Assembly (NCBI RefSeq): GCF_030463535.1
Contig: NC_132880.1
Location: 42,693,342 to 42,757,341, forward strand
Origin: Salminus brasiliensis
Taxonomy: Eukaryota; Chordata; Actinopteri; Characiformes; Bryconidae
Reading direction: 5' to 3'
DNA length: 64,000 nucleotides
Shown: positions 1-14,389 of the stretch, in pieces
Numbering within the stretch: position 1 is the first letter of the stretch
Layout: every line of letters begins with the position of its first letter
The notes under the pieces: generated by a model
Told to the model about the DNA's origin: nothing
Seen by the model: the letters and a program-made list of their open reading frames with translations, nothing else
Databases searched by the model: none
Position numbers and translations under genes: made by a program

Positions 1-1894
1 AAATCGGCGAATGTTATGGAAGGAATGAGAAACAGAATGAGCGTCTCTTCACAGGCAGGAGATAGGATTAAATCAGGATCCTCTGAGAATCATTTCACAA
101 GTCATCCCAAACGCTGAACTGTAATAAGCCCCATTTTCAGGTTAGCTATATTGCAGCCATTATGGAGAATAATGAAGAGCCATGGGGTTGAAACAGGCCC
201 AGACATAAATCCCTGCCCATAGGTAGTACTTCAGACTTTACCAAAATGAGGAAAGAAGCACAGCCACTAAGGAGGGCCAAGGATTTTAGATGAAATGTAG
301 AAGAAGGCACAGCTAGTATTTCAGCTGACAAAGTCATAAACATACTATACTGTAAGGATCTATGTTTTTGCACTTTTGGTCAAACTAAAGTATAGCAAGC
401 CTTCCATCAGGTGACTGGGAACCAGGTTAGCTTCCAGCTCAGAGCCAAGAGGTCCATACGGACAAATTAGACCTATTCATCCCTCCATGGAAAGCTTGGC
501 AAGCCTCAATAAGCTGACAAATCCATCCTATTAACTCCCGAAAATACCATTTCATTTATTAATCAACGTGTTCAATGCCTCCTTATTTCCAACGTGTGGG
601 ACGTGTAGACAGTAAATAACGATCACAACCTCAGGGAGTCGAGCACAGGCCATTCATGCCCAGAAAGAGCGGCGAAGGCTCAACTTGACTCCAAGCTGGC
701 AGCTGCTTCATTCTCTCAGCTCCGGGTGAACTGGACGCTTGCCATCTGATTATCAATAACACTGACAGGCCCTAAAAAAGAGGCACAGGGGCCATTAGGC
801 AAGGCTCCATGAGACTGAAGGACTAGCACGAGCTACAGTCAAACACTAGGCCTCATGTGACCTTGTGGACCAAGGCTTCACCCAGCTATATACACACCAT
901 CGGCACCCACCGGCTAGAGCTCTGTACAGAGACAGCAATGTCCTCAGTCCTCATGGCAGAATCAATTACACAGAAATGTAACCCCACTTTTTCTACACGA
1001 GAAGAAAAATGTACTATACATCAAAAATAAAAAAAAACATGATGTAGGAGAGACCGAGGTGAGGTGCCATCCTCTAGGTCTCTTGCAGTTTATTCTGCAG
1101 CTCTTTCGTCATGGCCTCTTTCTGCACGCTTACTCACAGTGGAGAGAATCTGCTTTGAAAGCTTAGAGGGGAAAAAAACTAATAAAAAAAAAATGGGGTC
1201 ACCTCCCTGATGCTGTGACGGGGCCCTACTGTGAGACATGGACGGGGAGCATGTTTGCAGTCCCCAGGAGGCCTGTTTACACAGGTAATTAGCAGCGAGG
1301 TGACACCACAGAATCTCAGAATTAATGCCACACAGCAGAGAGCCTAGAGTCTCCCTGCCCCAGGCCACGGAAGAGCCAACAGCTACAGCTACATACAAAT
1401 ACACATTCATATAAAGGTGAAAAATAACACTCTGCCAAGGCAGCTTGTAGCATGTGTAGTGTATTAGCAAACCAGTCAGGCCTGGCTAACTCTGGGTGCA
1501 CCCAGTTAAACTAACGATTAAATGATTCTAGCTGCACAGACAACCATGAGCCTGTAATATAATGAAGCAAGCAAGGCACACAGCAACACAGAGGCGAAGT
1601 CAGACATCTCTGATGCTCTCCCAGTGATTAACATTAACACATAAGGTCCTAAATCCGGTTTGAACCAATGACTGATGATTGAAAACATGGACAGCGCAAC
1701 GTCTCTCAAAAGTAAAGCAACCACAGGTCTAGCGCTTCCGCTGGCCGGTTGCAGTATGATGTGTAGTTCCACCCATCCTCATAGGTTTCGACGACAAAAC
1801 AGCCCATTTTCCACTTCAATTATCTCCTCTACACCATCTTTCTATCTCCAGCGTTTTGTTCTCAGCGTGAAGAAAGCGGCTTGTGGTGAGCAAA

Positions 1895-2290
1895 AAGGTT
1901 GTAGTTAATGCAGCTTTAAGTGGGAACTGGTATTTTTGTCTTGCTCCTGGGCTCCCCCTACAGTTGCAGAGTGCAATTCACTTTTACACCACTGCTGTAA
2001 ATACAAATCACGCTTTGAGCACCCCCTCACGGACAGCTGTACACAGATGTGCATTTGTGAACAAGCTAAGAGATACAGAATCTGAAGGATTTTACACTAA
2101 TATGACTCTGGTTACAAAGTATTACCCAGTTCTGGAGAGAGGTCTCGTTCAGCTCCTCTATAGTGCAGTATAGTGGGAATGACGGAGACCCCTTTGCCCC
2201 TTTTACAGTCAGTGGAGCATCAACACGATTCTAGAGCTGCTATTTTAAGGTACAGCTCCTACATAACGTTGCTTTAATCTATTATGTCTC
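1895..2290 (+). repeat. Dispersed MITE-like repeat, copy 1
   Basis: Shares ordered blocks with 26,970-27,260 and 54,530-54,670: a block around CTCCCCCTAC, a block around ATTTTACAC-AATATGACT, a stretch around ATAGTGCAGTTAG or its variant, and the ending TTTTACAGTC(A/T)G-GGAGCATCA followed by TATTTTAAGGTA. Copies are diverged by many substitutions. No coding capacity is visible. The class is not determined; a non-autonomous DNA element is likely from the size. Confidence 0.55.
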
Positions 2291-4490
2291 CCAAACTACC
2301 ACGGGATTACTTTACTGATTCTCTAGAAAAAGTCCCACAACTCATTACTTAACTTCTGAATTACTTTCCAAAACCCACACAAATCTGAAAGCAAGCCAAT
2401 CTCAGTAAACATCATTTAAAAGGCCCATCACTGTCTCTGCCCTTGCTCTGAACACACAGCCGGTTAAGCTAATTAAAAATGATAAAAGGCTAATTATATT
2501 TGAGCCAGAAGTTCAAAAACAGCTGCATCAAAATAAAACAGCTATGAATAAGAACGAAAACAGAGTCTGGCTTGTTGAAGTGAGGTCGAGGGTCTCTTTT
2601 TCAGCAGGGAATTTTATGCAGCAGTTAAGTTTGATACTAGCGTGATTAGAAGCTTGGGCAGATTGCTTGCATGGGAAAGATTTACTTACGGAAGCTCTGC
2701 ACTGCTTATACTCACAATCAAAGCTGTGCAGTTAGCAGGTCTCACACACTTCCATTATGTACATACTCAGGTATAAATACATATAGACGCTTAAGTTTTA
2801 AATACGATGTGTACAACTTTACACAACAGCATACACCCAGACCCTGATGATGAGAAAAGAAGCCTTACTTGCATCTCAGGGCTACTTAAACTAAGTCAAG
2901 TCCTCAGTCAAATGAGACCATGGGGGCAATAAAAAGCAGCAGAGCTTGGATGAGGGGAAACAGAGGGCCAGGGTCCAGTACAGTTTGCTAATTTCCCAGC
3001 TCCAACACACCAAATAAAGCTGGCAAATAACAGGTGAGATGACCAGAGTCCTCCACAACTGTGATGGAGCCTGCTTCCAATCCAGTGTTAGCAATACGGA
3101 ACATTTTTCAGAGCCCGTGTTAATTGGCTTTAGCACTTATGCAGATCATGGCAATGTGCCACAGGATAGTCCCAGAAGAGGACAGGAATAATACCCATTT
3201 TAGCCTTTAAAAAAAAAAACTGAACACTCCCTCGTCAATGTAATCGACATCATTAACGCCATCATTTAAGGAAACACAAGGATTTGCATAACGCTGCAGA
3301 ACACACGCCCACTGAACACACAGATCTATACGGATTTCTCTGGATTTCTTTTTCTTCTGCAGCTAAAACTCCATCGCTATCTAAAATGTGGGAGGGTTTT
3401 GGACAGAGACCCAGCAGTGTGGTGCTCTGTAAGCTTTTTTAAAAAGAAGAATCTGCTATGAACGAGCACTTGAGGTGAAAGCAACTCGCTTTGTCAAAAC
3501 CTCAGCATAACAGCACTGCGGGTGCTGTCTCTTGTTCGCCCCCAAATCAAAAGTAAAAGTAGTTATGCTAAAGTAACGCTGCAGTGTGCATTATCCAACA
3601 CTGTAATTCAGCCGTTTTGGTTTGCTTAATGGCCGTGTACGAGCGAGAGAATAGCTTAAATTAGCATTACAGCTTGTTGCTACAGCCTGTAAATCCTTTT
3701 AATTATTTTTCTCGTGCTACATTGATACAAAAACACATTTGCCAGTGATCACCTCAATTATACATGAACCCAGTGATTAATTAATTCCAAGTTTTCCAAG
3801 TACACCATTTTTAATTTTAAGTGTAATGTAGTTTAAGTAACAGACACAGACACTCCATTTCAGGTAAAGGGTTGCTGTGCATAAAGCAGGTTTATTATTA
3901 TATTTTTTGTTTTGTAAAATAACGCCCTGAAGTGTTATACTGTGTCTAAGGGAAGATGATTAAAGAAAATATTGAAATATAGAGAAATATTCTTTTTTCC
4001 ATTATTATGGCTACAATTATCACACAAACACATAATAATAATCAATTATTGTTTTAGATTAACTGACTAATTAATTAATAAAATAATAATCGCTAGATGC
4101 AGACCCAACTAAAACATGCAGTGCTAGACACACTACTTCAGGTAGAAGATCTGTTGCAGCTGGCCAGAGAGCATGAGCTGTAGCAGCCATGCTGCCGCAT
4201 CACTCATGACCTCTTCAAACAGGTCTCAGAGAGAACTAGCCCATATCCCTACCCATGTAGATTCCAATGTAAGCCAATATAAGCCTAAACCATTGGTTCC
4301 CAACCCTGATCCCAGAGGCCCGCCTACAACTCAGGAAGGACTTATTAATTAGCCGATTAGCTGGATCAGATGTGCAAGGAGACGGTTGAACACTAAATAT
4401 GCAGGGCAGGAGATCTGCGAGGACCATGGCGGGGAACCAATGCCCCAAGCTGATTAACCTCTAAAGCAGTATGTATGTATTTATTTATGT

Positions 4491-4521
<31 letters not shown>

Positions 4522-6119
4522 ATAACCCCCCCCCCACACCAATCAACATGTTTGGCGAGACAGGTGGTGTTGGACAGCTGTATCAGCCAGTTAGAATTTT
4601 AGATGGGTAACAGGCACATACGGTATGAGCATTACTGATCCGTACATCTGGTGGGCTTGCAAATGCAGCTGTTAACTTTAATCATGATGGGCTCCTTGTG
4701 TTCACAAGACAAACCTGTGCTGGCTTCAGACTTGACACACTCCACATGGGAGAGGTCTCTACTCAGGTACTCCCATTCAACAAAAGATGTGAGGAAACAT
4801 GTCAACAACTCTCCGCTCCTGGAGACGCCCAGCCACGGATCAGACCTGCGAGCCAGTCCATCATCCTCCTGGGGCTGAGCCTCCACAAAGCCAAGGTCAC
4901 AGGTAGGCAGTCAGCACAGATCCAGACCGAGAGTGGAGCGGAGTGCTGAGTGCAGATCCCACATGGCCCTCTGTCAGGCACACTAAGCTTCCGAGACCCA
5001 CAAGGGAAGAGGTGTCTTAGCGCGGAGCTGAGCCCAGGAAACCTGACCTTACCAAGCTGTCCAATGACTGATGTAACCCAGTAGGTCTACAAATCACTGT
5101 ATTGCTTTTGACAATTAGAACTAAATTGAGGAGTAATTAAAAGGATCAAATCTCTAATTAAAGGGCCATAGATTGTATCCTGAGTAATCCCTTATACCCT
5201 AAAGTAATGATTCAGTTATTAATCCTGAAGGAAAAACTACTGTACAGCCTTTTAGGTTACCTGATTTTGTGGAGTGCCACAGGGTTCTATGCCATACAGC
5301 ATCTATGAAAGAGATGTAAATTATAATAGTAATAAATTGTGGGCCTACATTCAGGGTTTAAAGGGTGGCAGGGTTAAGAGTTTATTTTATATAAACACTT
5401 TCGCATCCACACTCCTTGTAGCACTTCTGCAGAACAAGTGATTTATCCAACAATAACCATATTATTCTGATTCATTATATTTTTGTGGCAACATCCTGGC
5501 TAGCGCTTCCCCAAGAGGTCAGGGATTCCAGTTATAAAGGGTCCACAACTCCACCTAAACTGATGATGAAATGGAGAGGATATTTCCCTCTATTCTGTAG
5601 CGGTGGGCAGCGATTAGCAGGTATGAGATTTTCTCTAATTTCCACTTCTGATTCTTTTTCTTCTTCTTCTTATTATTATTATTATTATTACACGTTAACC
5701 CTTAAACTAAAAAAAAAAAAATAATTAAATTAAAGCTACTTATAAGGTCAGGCTCTTTTTCCACTGAATAATTATTTTAATATGGATTAATCTGCTGATT
5801 ATGTTCTCCATTAACCAATTGATCGATTGGTACCTGTCGATCGAGTCTTAAATTAGTAAGAAATTTGGTGGGACGCATTATTTTTCAGGAACAATATTAA
5901 GCAAATGTACATGTGTATGACAACCGTCAATTTTCATACCGTGGTTCACCTAATCTTACATACCCGCTGCAGCCCTAACCAAATGCTGACACTCCCGTTA
6001 GTCGCCACAGTGGCGCGATAAAGAAAAGCCTCCGACTGTCACCGCTTTTCCCTCCACTCTCTTCACTAAGCTCACCCTTCACATACTCCTTATCGACCCT
6101 CTACCATCCACCGTCCATC

Positions 6120-6545
6120 CTGCCTTTGTTGAAGTAAGTCTCTACAGTTCAGAGAAGGATTTCTACTTTATTGTGGAGCACTGCAGTGAGGATTTGATAG
6201 CATTCAGCAACAAGCGTATTAGTGGGGTCAAGATGTTGGATGAACACCACCCCAACTCATCCCCAACTCAACCCAAACGTAGTGGATGGAGCATCATCCA
6301 TCATTCCAGACAACACAGTTCTACTGCTCCACAGCTCAGTTCGGGGGGCTTTATACCCCCCTAGCCCACGCCTGGCATTAGGCATCATGACGCCAGTAGG
6401 TTCAAGTTCATCTGCTCCAGAGAGTCTTATTCTATTGGCAGTACTTCTCCACTGGGACTAGACAAGCTGTGTGTGCGCATTTGTACATCTGTGTCAGTAA
6501 CGGATGCAAGAAGGGGTGTCCACAAACATTTGGACATATTTTATG
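6120..6545 (+). mobile_element. Non-autonomous DNA transposon (MITE) copy
   Basis: Internal sequence (GAGGATTTGATAGCATTCAG, then GTTGGATGA-CACCACCCCA, CCACGCCTGGCATTAGGCAT, TCTGCTCCAGAGAGTC, ending GGGGTGTCCACAAACATTTG) is shared with 33,560-33,858 (opposite strand), 35,068-35,385 and, in part, 28,262-28,345. A common teleost MITE of this type has the terminal sequence CAAAAGTATTGGGACACCTG, which is present in the 35-kb copy. The 5' end of this copy is worn. Open frames inside it are incidental. Confidence 0.7.
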
Positions 6546-9500
6546 TTCCAGGAGAATTTGCTCCACTGTGAAAACAACAATAAAAGCCTCTTGGCTCAAC
6601 GTATTATCTTGCAGTTTAAAGGTTTAAGCAGTTAAAATAATGAAGCTATTATGATGGTCTGTTGTCTACCACATTAAGCTTGATGATTTTGATTCTGACC
6701 CACCAGCCATAATTATACAACAGGGTTTTTTTTATGAGGCCTCTTACTCAGTGGCCTCTGTTGCTGGTTCTGGTCACTCCTCACATCCGTGGAGACGCCG
6801 TGGCAGGCAGCCATCTGAGCACGCTCAAGGACACTGAGCCTGGCTCCTGCTTTATTTCCTGCTCTCCTCTCCTCGCGCTCGCCTGCCTCTTTTTTTTTTT
6901 TGCACCCTTTGCCGCAACACAGCCATCAATCTCTTTTACTCCTGCTTCAGAAGTGCTGGGAGCTTACAGCGAATCAAGCCCTGCTCCGGCACTATTAATC
7001 CACGCTCCGGAGCAGAGCGCTGCTGTTCTCCCGCTCCCCAGGAAGCCATCAGGGCAATCTTTCAGCCACACTCGCACTCACCTCCTGCCACTTTTCCACA
7101 TCTGCCGAAGAATTATTGCAACTTCTGAACATACCAAAGCATCCTGCACACATGGGCCGTGCTGGATGTCACTAATGGAGCTCGTATCGCCCATCTGGAT
7201 AACAAAAATCATAAGCACATGCGCACAAACAAAAAAAGCTCTCTAGAGTAAGGCCTCAAACTTTAACCCCCTCCGCCCTTCAGCCGCTAACCCAGGCCAG
7301 TAACACAATGACTTTCGGATCTCTTCAGTTAGCTCCCATTGATCACTCTGCTAATGGACAGGGCACCAGTTTTAAAAGCAAGCAGATGCTCCTCCTGAAC
7401 CACCTGTCACTCTTCATGAAGTCTGCCATCCGGTTCAATTAATACAGAGCAAAAAAAAAATATTTAAAACTGGCAAACTCTTGCGGGACGTTCATTAACG
7501 GCAGAATGGGAGTTAATCAAGGGGGGAATTCAACCGCACTATTTAGCATCCGATTGACCCAGAAGAGACAGAGCTCCTCCTCTCTGCTCATCGGTACAAC
7601 CCCCCAGCAGCTCTGGTGCAGTCAACACGCTGCCTCTAGAGGTCTGGAGAAAAACACAAACAGCTGGCTCTGTAATGAGCTAAAGAGTGACCGCCCTCCA
7701 CCTCTGTCGGCCTGCGCTGTGCTGTCTGTCGAATGGCTAATCCATTCCACTCCGAGACCTGCTCGGCTCATACTCCTCTCTGGCCACTCAGAGATCTGCC
7801 ACAACCTCCCAGATGAAGGCCTTTTTCCTTCCATTAAAACGGCTACAGTGGAAGAAAACCAATTGCTAGTGGTGTCTCTAAAATAGCATTACAACAGCGC
7901 TCACAGTTCACCGTGTTTCAGGCAGTTTGACATCTAATCCTGCTGTTTGAAATGATAGGCTACAAGGTAATGTGTGGACAAATCTCAAACACTTCCAGGC
8001 TTTCGGTGGACCAACTCTGCCCCCAGCTGGCCATCTGCACCAACTGCAGAAGTTCAAGCCTACTGCTTTTAAATGAAATGCATTGAATGATGGGACTCAA
8101 ATCCTGTGAGGAGAAACAAGAAACAAGGCAATCAGACTGGTAATTAGACTTCTTGCCCGCTAATGTGATGTGTGTAATGCATGTTCCCACACAAAACCCT
8201 CCAGACCTACCAAAAACACTGCCTGCTTTTGACACAAGAGCCTTCAAACCTCATTGACTTGGGATTGTCGCTGCTTACCCAAGAGGTCAAAAAGTGAAAA
8301 AGTTTCAGATAGCAAAAAGGTAAGGCAGAAGAGAGGCAAAACGTGTGCTAGCGAGGATTTGTAGGGCTCTCCATGTAAGCTGCTTACCTGCCACGATGCA
8401 GCTGTGGCTAATCCACCTGCATTATGTGTCGAGGCTATTTGTAGTCATCAAACAACTAGGGAGCATCTGCAAAGTGGAGCGGGGTCTTTAACAATGAGAA
8501 ACACTGAGGAGCGAATGAGGGGAAATACTACAAAGCACAGGCCTCCATAAATCTCATTTCACTGTCTAGGTGGTTTTAGGAATTGTAAGCTATGGAAAAT
8601 GGGTTCACAACTTAACGGCTAATACAGAACCAACACGAATCCCAATCTGAACCTGACTAGCCCCATCAAACCTCCCAAACAATACTGTTGTCAATCAAGA
8701 GCCTTGTACAGCCATTAGTACCTTTAGATTGGAGACAAGCACAGCTATAGACAGTGCTTTGTCTAGGGGTTAGCAGAGGGAGGGAGTCACTCCTCTCACT
8801 GGATGCCAGCACCCCTTAATAAAACAGGGCCCAATAGTTAACAGAGGCAGACACTTGAGGGAAGTGGGTGTTGAGGGAATACACAGCTGCTGAGCTCACA
8901 GCACCACAAACAGCATGGCTAACACTCACCAAAAGTAGAACCAACATATGGCAGTCACTGCTGATCATAAGAAGGCCTCAATGCTAATTATGAGGTTATA
9001 AAAGAGTCGCAGAAAAAACGACAAGCCAGGCTGCTCAGAAATCACGACAGTTATCTGACAAAGTAACAGAAGCTCAGCGCTATCATCCACTGGAAAAGAA
9101 AGACCAGGCCGGTTTAGTGTCGTTTAAGATTTACGGAAGAACTGAAGCAATGCTTTTCTCTACAAATCAGAGCAGTTTTGGTCTGTGCAGGACGTGCAGC
9201 CTCCGGTAACTTCTGCTTAGGCTCTGACTCAACTGAGCTTGAGTTAATTCCCAGTAATGCCGCCAGTAGCCATGGTCAATGGTACAGGTGGGGAGGGTAA
9301 AAAAAATAAAATTAAAATAAATAAATAAATAAATAAAAAAAGGCCTAATTTCTCCCTGCCTGCCAAGTATAGAGTGATGCCAGACCAAAACATGGATATG
9401 TGCCGGGCTGTAAAAAACAAAACAGAGACGTCAGCACCAGCAGCACAATGACTCATTAACAAAGAATCAATAACTGCTACTAAAAGAAGTGTTTATCAGA

Positions 9501-9726
9501 TGGTTAAGTTAAGCAAACTTTAGAACATTAGACTGAGGCTCCGAAAAGTACAAGAGAATCGGACACCGTCTTTCTGGAGGACTCTAAATAGAAGGTCGGG
9601 GTTTGGTGCCTCAGGAGCGCTACAGCATTTCCTCCAAACCTGAACAGAAAGTAGACTCCTATTAAGTCACTAAACCAAACTGCACTTTTTCATCTTCACA
9701 ATACTGTCCAACGTTAGCCCTTACAT

Positions 9727-9975
9727 GGGGCAGTGGTGGCTCAGGGGTTAGAGAGCCGGGCTATTGATGACAGAGTTGTAGGTTCGGCAAGCTGCCACTG
9801 TTGGGCCCTTGAGCAAGGCCCTTCACCCTCTCTGCTCCCCAGGCGCTGGAGTTGGCTGCCCACCGCTCTGGCGTGTGTGTGTGTGTGCTCACTGCCCCCA
9901 CAGACGGGTAAAATGTGGAGGACATATTTGGCTGTACATAGACAACATACAGTGACAAGTACTTGCACATTTTAC
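9727..9975 (+). mobile_element. tRNA-derived SINE, copy with damaged B box
   Basis: Begins GGGGCAGTGGTGGCTCAG and continues with GCAAGCTGCCACTGTTGGGC, GAGTTGGCTGCCCACCGCTC and a GT-rich stretch, closely matching 50,378-50,669. The head resembles a tRNA gene. Compared with the other copy, the B box region is shortened: AGGTTCGG runs straight into CAAGCTGCC, so the GGTTCGATTCC motif is lost. This copy is therefore unlikely to be transcribed by RNA polymerase III. Confidence 0.8.
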
Positions 9976-10429
9976 TCACTACTAGTGATGCAAATCAGTT
10001 CATCAGAAACTCTGCAGCAGGAACGTTCACTTACACCCTAAAAACTGGACACTTCACTGTCGTTCTTAGTGAGCTGCACTGCTTACTAGTAACAACATGC
10101 ATTTTTATCTGAATTAACAGCTTTAGTATCATTGTTATGCTCCACTGAGGACAGCACTGCCGTCCCTGCTACTCCAGGCTTGGCACGCTACTAACCGCAG
10201 TGAGTGACTTTGGAAAAGCAGGCAGGACAATGCATGTGAGATCGGCATAACCAGTCAGATCTGTGTAAAATCCTATACTATTAGTCTACCGCCTCAGTCC
10301 ACATGCTTCTTTTACTTCTAAGGACTGCTCTGTGTCTCTCAGCTCAACGCCTTTTAGGAGGGGGTCAAAGCTTGAATTCCACCTCCCGACTGTAGGGGGG
10401 GGGCACTTTTCTATTGTGTTGCTATAAGT

Positions 10430-10680
10430 AGAATAGTCTGCATGGTCTGGCCCTTGTATGCCCTGAGGAACTCCTCGATCCCTACAGTCCCACTCATGCC
10501 CTCAGGTCATCAGCAGTCTACTCACCTTCTTCTACAGTACAGTCTCCTCCATGGGTGGCAGATTTTCAGTGCTGCAGTCATGCGGAATCCCTACTCCAAA
10601 CTTTAAGACTAGACTTCTGTTGCTTCTATCAAGTCTTATCTGATTACTTTCATGTTTCTTCTGTCCTTCCTCTGCTGGTC
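10430..10680 (+). pseudogene. Possible LINE reverse-transcriptase C-terminal relic
   Basis: Conceptual reading gives an interrupted frame with the flavour of the C-terminal end of LINE reverse transcriptases (a run such as LLMPSGHQQSTHLLL followed by HGWQIFSAAV and a serine/lysine-rich tail). Frames are broken and no catalytic motif remains. Could equally be chance similarity; low confidence. Confidence 0.25.
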
Positions 10681-13117
10681 TTTGTAGTATTATTATTATG
10701 AACCTTATTATTATGCTCGTTCAGTGGTTTGAGTTCATACAGCAGCCTTTAGACAGACAGCTCAGCTTGCAATACCAACCACTTCACCTCACAACAGAAA
10801 GACCGCAATTCTCTCCCTGCATTTTTGAGGACAACAAACTGGGCAGCTCCCATCACCAAACAATGAGATCAATACGGCGATCACACCAATGAAAAGCACA
10901 AACCATGATCACCAGCTGATATTCTGCACACCCCATACAGAAGCAAGGCATAAATCAGGATGTTTTATTATTGCTGAATACTGAGAGGGTGACATTAACA
11001 GCGATAAATTATGATTACAATATTGCATCTCTAACACTATTAATTAGTATAAAATAATACAGTAAATGAGTATAATGAGGTAATTTTATTTACCTATAGA
11101 CAGAGGTCTACTTTTAGAGGTATACTTTTATTTTTATGTGGTCCTACAGCAATGAATACCTGAGGTGATTCAAGGTTTGTCGTGACAGTAATTTGGTGCA
11201 ATCATGGTAGCCTTCAAGGTGACGGACGTTGGATACATGGAAGTGACAAACCACAAACACAGTTGTGTCTTCACTAAAACAAATCCAGCATAACCAAAAC
11301 AATAATCCTAAAAACGTTGCTTTCTGCTCCCAGAAGGTATTTACACCCAGCTAGGACAGGCCAATATATCATAAATATCACAAAATTCATAACTGACCAA
11401 TGACAACAATGCCGCCCCCACCACCACCAACCCCCTACCCCCCAGAGTCCACGATGCAAGTTGATAGTACGCATGTGATTTTGCTCAGATGCCTATTTCC
11501 ATATCAAACACCTCAGAACATTCAATAAATGCATTCTTTGGCAACTTAAGGACACTTCATCATGGAAGTTAATCTTTACAATAAAAAAAATGTTTAAGTG
11601 TACCCAAGATTACAGCAGTAAAAAGGCCAAACAGACAGCAACCCTAAGCATCAACCAGTAAAACTGTTGGGAGTATAGAGGCAGGCTAACTAAGGCTGAA
11701 CACGTGCCGTTTAAACCAGGGTGTGAACAGAAACGTGGTTAGAACCCACTCAAACACCTCCAGGCAGGGAGGCACACAGGGATTAGCCTCCTCGCTGAAG
11801 GCTGGAAACAGGCAGCCATTGGAAATCAATGAGCTCTGCAATGGCAACTTCACTTCACTCTTCTTAAGCAACAGCCTAAAACAAAATGTGCTACCTTGAG
11901 CATGAAAGTAAACAAACAGAAAGTGCCTGTGAGTCTAAAGCTTTGGCTGAGTGTTTCCTCAAAAGCCCAGACGGGTGCAGGAAAAAAACTGCGTATAAAG
12001 CTTCCAGTCCATAAATATAGATTAGGGGGGAAAAGGTCAGAATAAACCTTAAAAGTTGTGGCTCCACACTGATGTCCAGAATCTTGTTTTTCCATAGTGA
12101 AGAGCTCTTTGATGCAGCACTTCCAGTTCATCTGTTATTCTGCCAACAGGCTTTTTATGATCAAGCTTTCATAGGACTTACTGCCTTTTATTTTCTCCTC
12201 CTAAATCATATTCAATACGCAATAAGATCATGCTGAAGAACACACTGCCTTCAGGGGTCTGTACATTAGTCTATTACAGCTCATTTACAGCCACTGATCG
12301 CACCCGCACCAACTGAGAATTTGTTTACACCTGGCATTGGCATGTGCGTTCGGTGATCGGATCACATTCGGATTTCACTTGTCCGCATTCGGAGATAATC
12401 AGTCAGGCAAGCGGAAGTACATCTGACCGTTGCCCTGAACTGTTCACAGTCTCCCAGAGAAGGAGGGTTTGATAAGAAACCTTTGTTTACAGGAATTAAA
12501 ACAAACGTGTTGGTGTGATTTTTACACAGGACAGTAAAATCGGGTATCATCTGGATACGCTGAGGATGCATTTTAGTGGAGTCTAATTAATAAATTATAA
12601 AAGATTTTCTGGCATATTGTGATAGACACACCCTAATATGTATTTTTACAGATGGATTTGATGGATACAAACTACATCCATAGTTTAATGCCCATCAAAC
12701 AGCCATACAGATTGACTTTGGCACTGTAGCGCAGTTTTAGGATACCATTTAACATAGTATCCAGGCCCTGGCAGGTGAACAAAGCAATGTATGGAAATCT
12801 CTAGGTGCTTTTAATTGTTCTAAATAACACCATGTCCTGAAACTACAGCTTCTTATGGTGCACCCAAAGAGTGCATGTCCTACGTAGTGCACTACGTACG
12901 CACTACAGATGGAGTCCTTCACATACTAATAATGCTCTACTATTCAATACTAATGAATACACTTTTAACTGCGGTGGTGAGCAATTCTGACCTACTATTT
13001 TGCAGCAAACTCTCATTACTCAGCTATGCCGAGGTAAATTCAGTGACCCTAACGCTTCCTCTGGGAGAGAGGCTACACGGCACTAGGTGGACGCAGCTTC
13101 AGTCTTGGCTTAAGTCC

Positions 13118-13159
13118 TAAGCTTTATTTCTGTCTGTCTATCTATACATCCTCCATCCA

Positions 13160-13200
<41 letters not shown>

Positions 13201-14143
13201 GTATCTCTCCAGCCATCAGAATGTCTCTCTGTCTCAGTCTATTAGTCTATTTATCTCTCCCTCTCTCCATCCATCCATTTTTCTTCATCTATCCATTTGT
13301 CTGTCTTTCCATGTCTGTCTACCTATCAATCAGTGTGTCTCCCCCTCTCTCTCTAGCCTTTAGCCTGTATGTCTGCCTGTCTTTCTCTGTCTATTTGTCT
13401 CAGCCTCACTCTCTCTATCCACCAGCCTGTTTGTTTCTGTCTATTTGTCCTAGTCTCTGTCTGTCTGTCTCTCTCTCTCTCTCTGTTATGTCTCTCTTTA
13501 TCTCTCCATCCTTTGGCCTGCCTGTCTCTCCTTCTCTATCTGCCCATGTCTCCTTTTCCTTCTCAGCCTGTGTTTCTCGTTCTCTGTCTGTCTATCCATC
13601 TTTCTTCATCTATCTGTCTCTGAATCTCTCCATCCTTTGGCCTGCCTGTCTCTGAGTCCCTGTCTCTTTATCCCTCCATCCTTTGGCCTGCCTGTCTCTG
13701 AGTCCCTGTCTCTTTATCTCTCCATCCTTTGGCCTGCCTGTCTCTGAGTCCCTGTCTCTGAGTCTCTCCATCCTTTGGCCTGCCTGTCTCTTTATCTCTC
13801 CATCCTTTGGCCTGCCTGTCTCTGAGTCTCTCCATCCTTTGGCCTGCCTGTCTCTGAGTCTCTCCATCCTTTGGCCTGCCTGTCTCTGAGTCCCTGTCTC
13901 TTTATCTCTCCATCCTTTGGCCTGCCTGTCTCTGAGTCCCTGTCTCTGAGTCTCTCCATCCTTTGGCCTGCCTGTCTCTGAGTCCCTGTCTCTTTATCTC
14001 TCCATCCTTTGGCCTGCCTGTCTCTGAGTCTCTCCATCCTTTGGCCTCCCTGCCTCTTTATCCCTCCATCCTTTGGCCTGCCTGTCTCTCTCTCTCTCAG
14101 CTCTCTCTCTCTCAGCTCTCTCTCTCTCTCTCTCTCTCTCTCA

Positions 14144-14192
<49 letters not shown>

Positions 14193-14200
14193 TCTCTCTC

Positions 14201-14242
<42 letters not shown>

Positions 14243-14250
14243 TCTCTCTC

Positions 14251-14331
<81 letters not shown>

Positions 14332-14339
14332 TCTCTCTC

Positions 14340-14381
<42 letters not shown>

Positions 14382-14389
14382 TCTCTCTC

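Noticed and set aside
4632-4949. Overlapping open frames of about 80 codons on both strands
   Set aside because: No recognised family, no splice signals in the right phase, and no repeat evidence; treated as chance frames in the eif3h intron.
6734-7246. 170-codon frame in the eif3h intron
   Set aside because: Contains a phenylalanine run from poly-T, no domain, and no flanking splice sites fitting eif3h; could be chance or conserved noncoding sequence.
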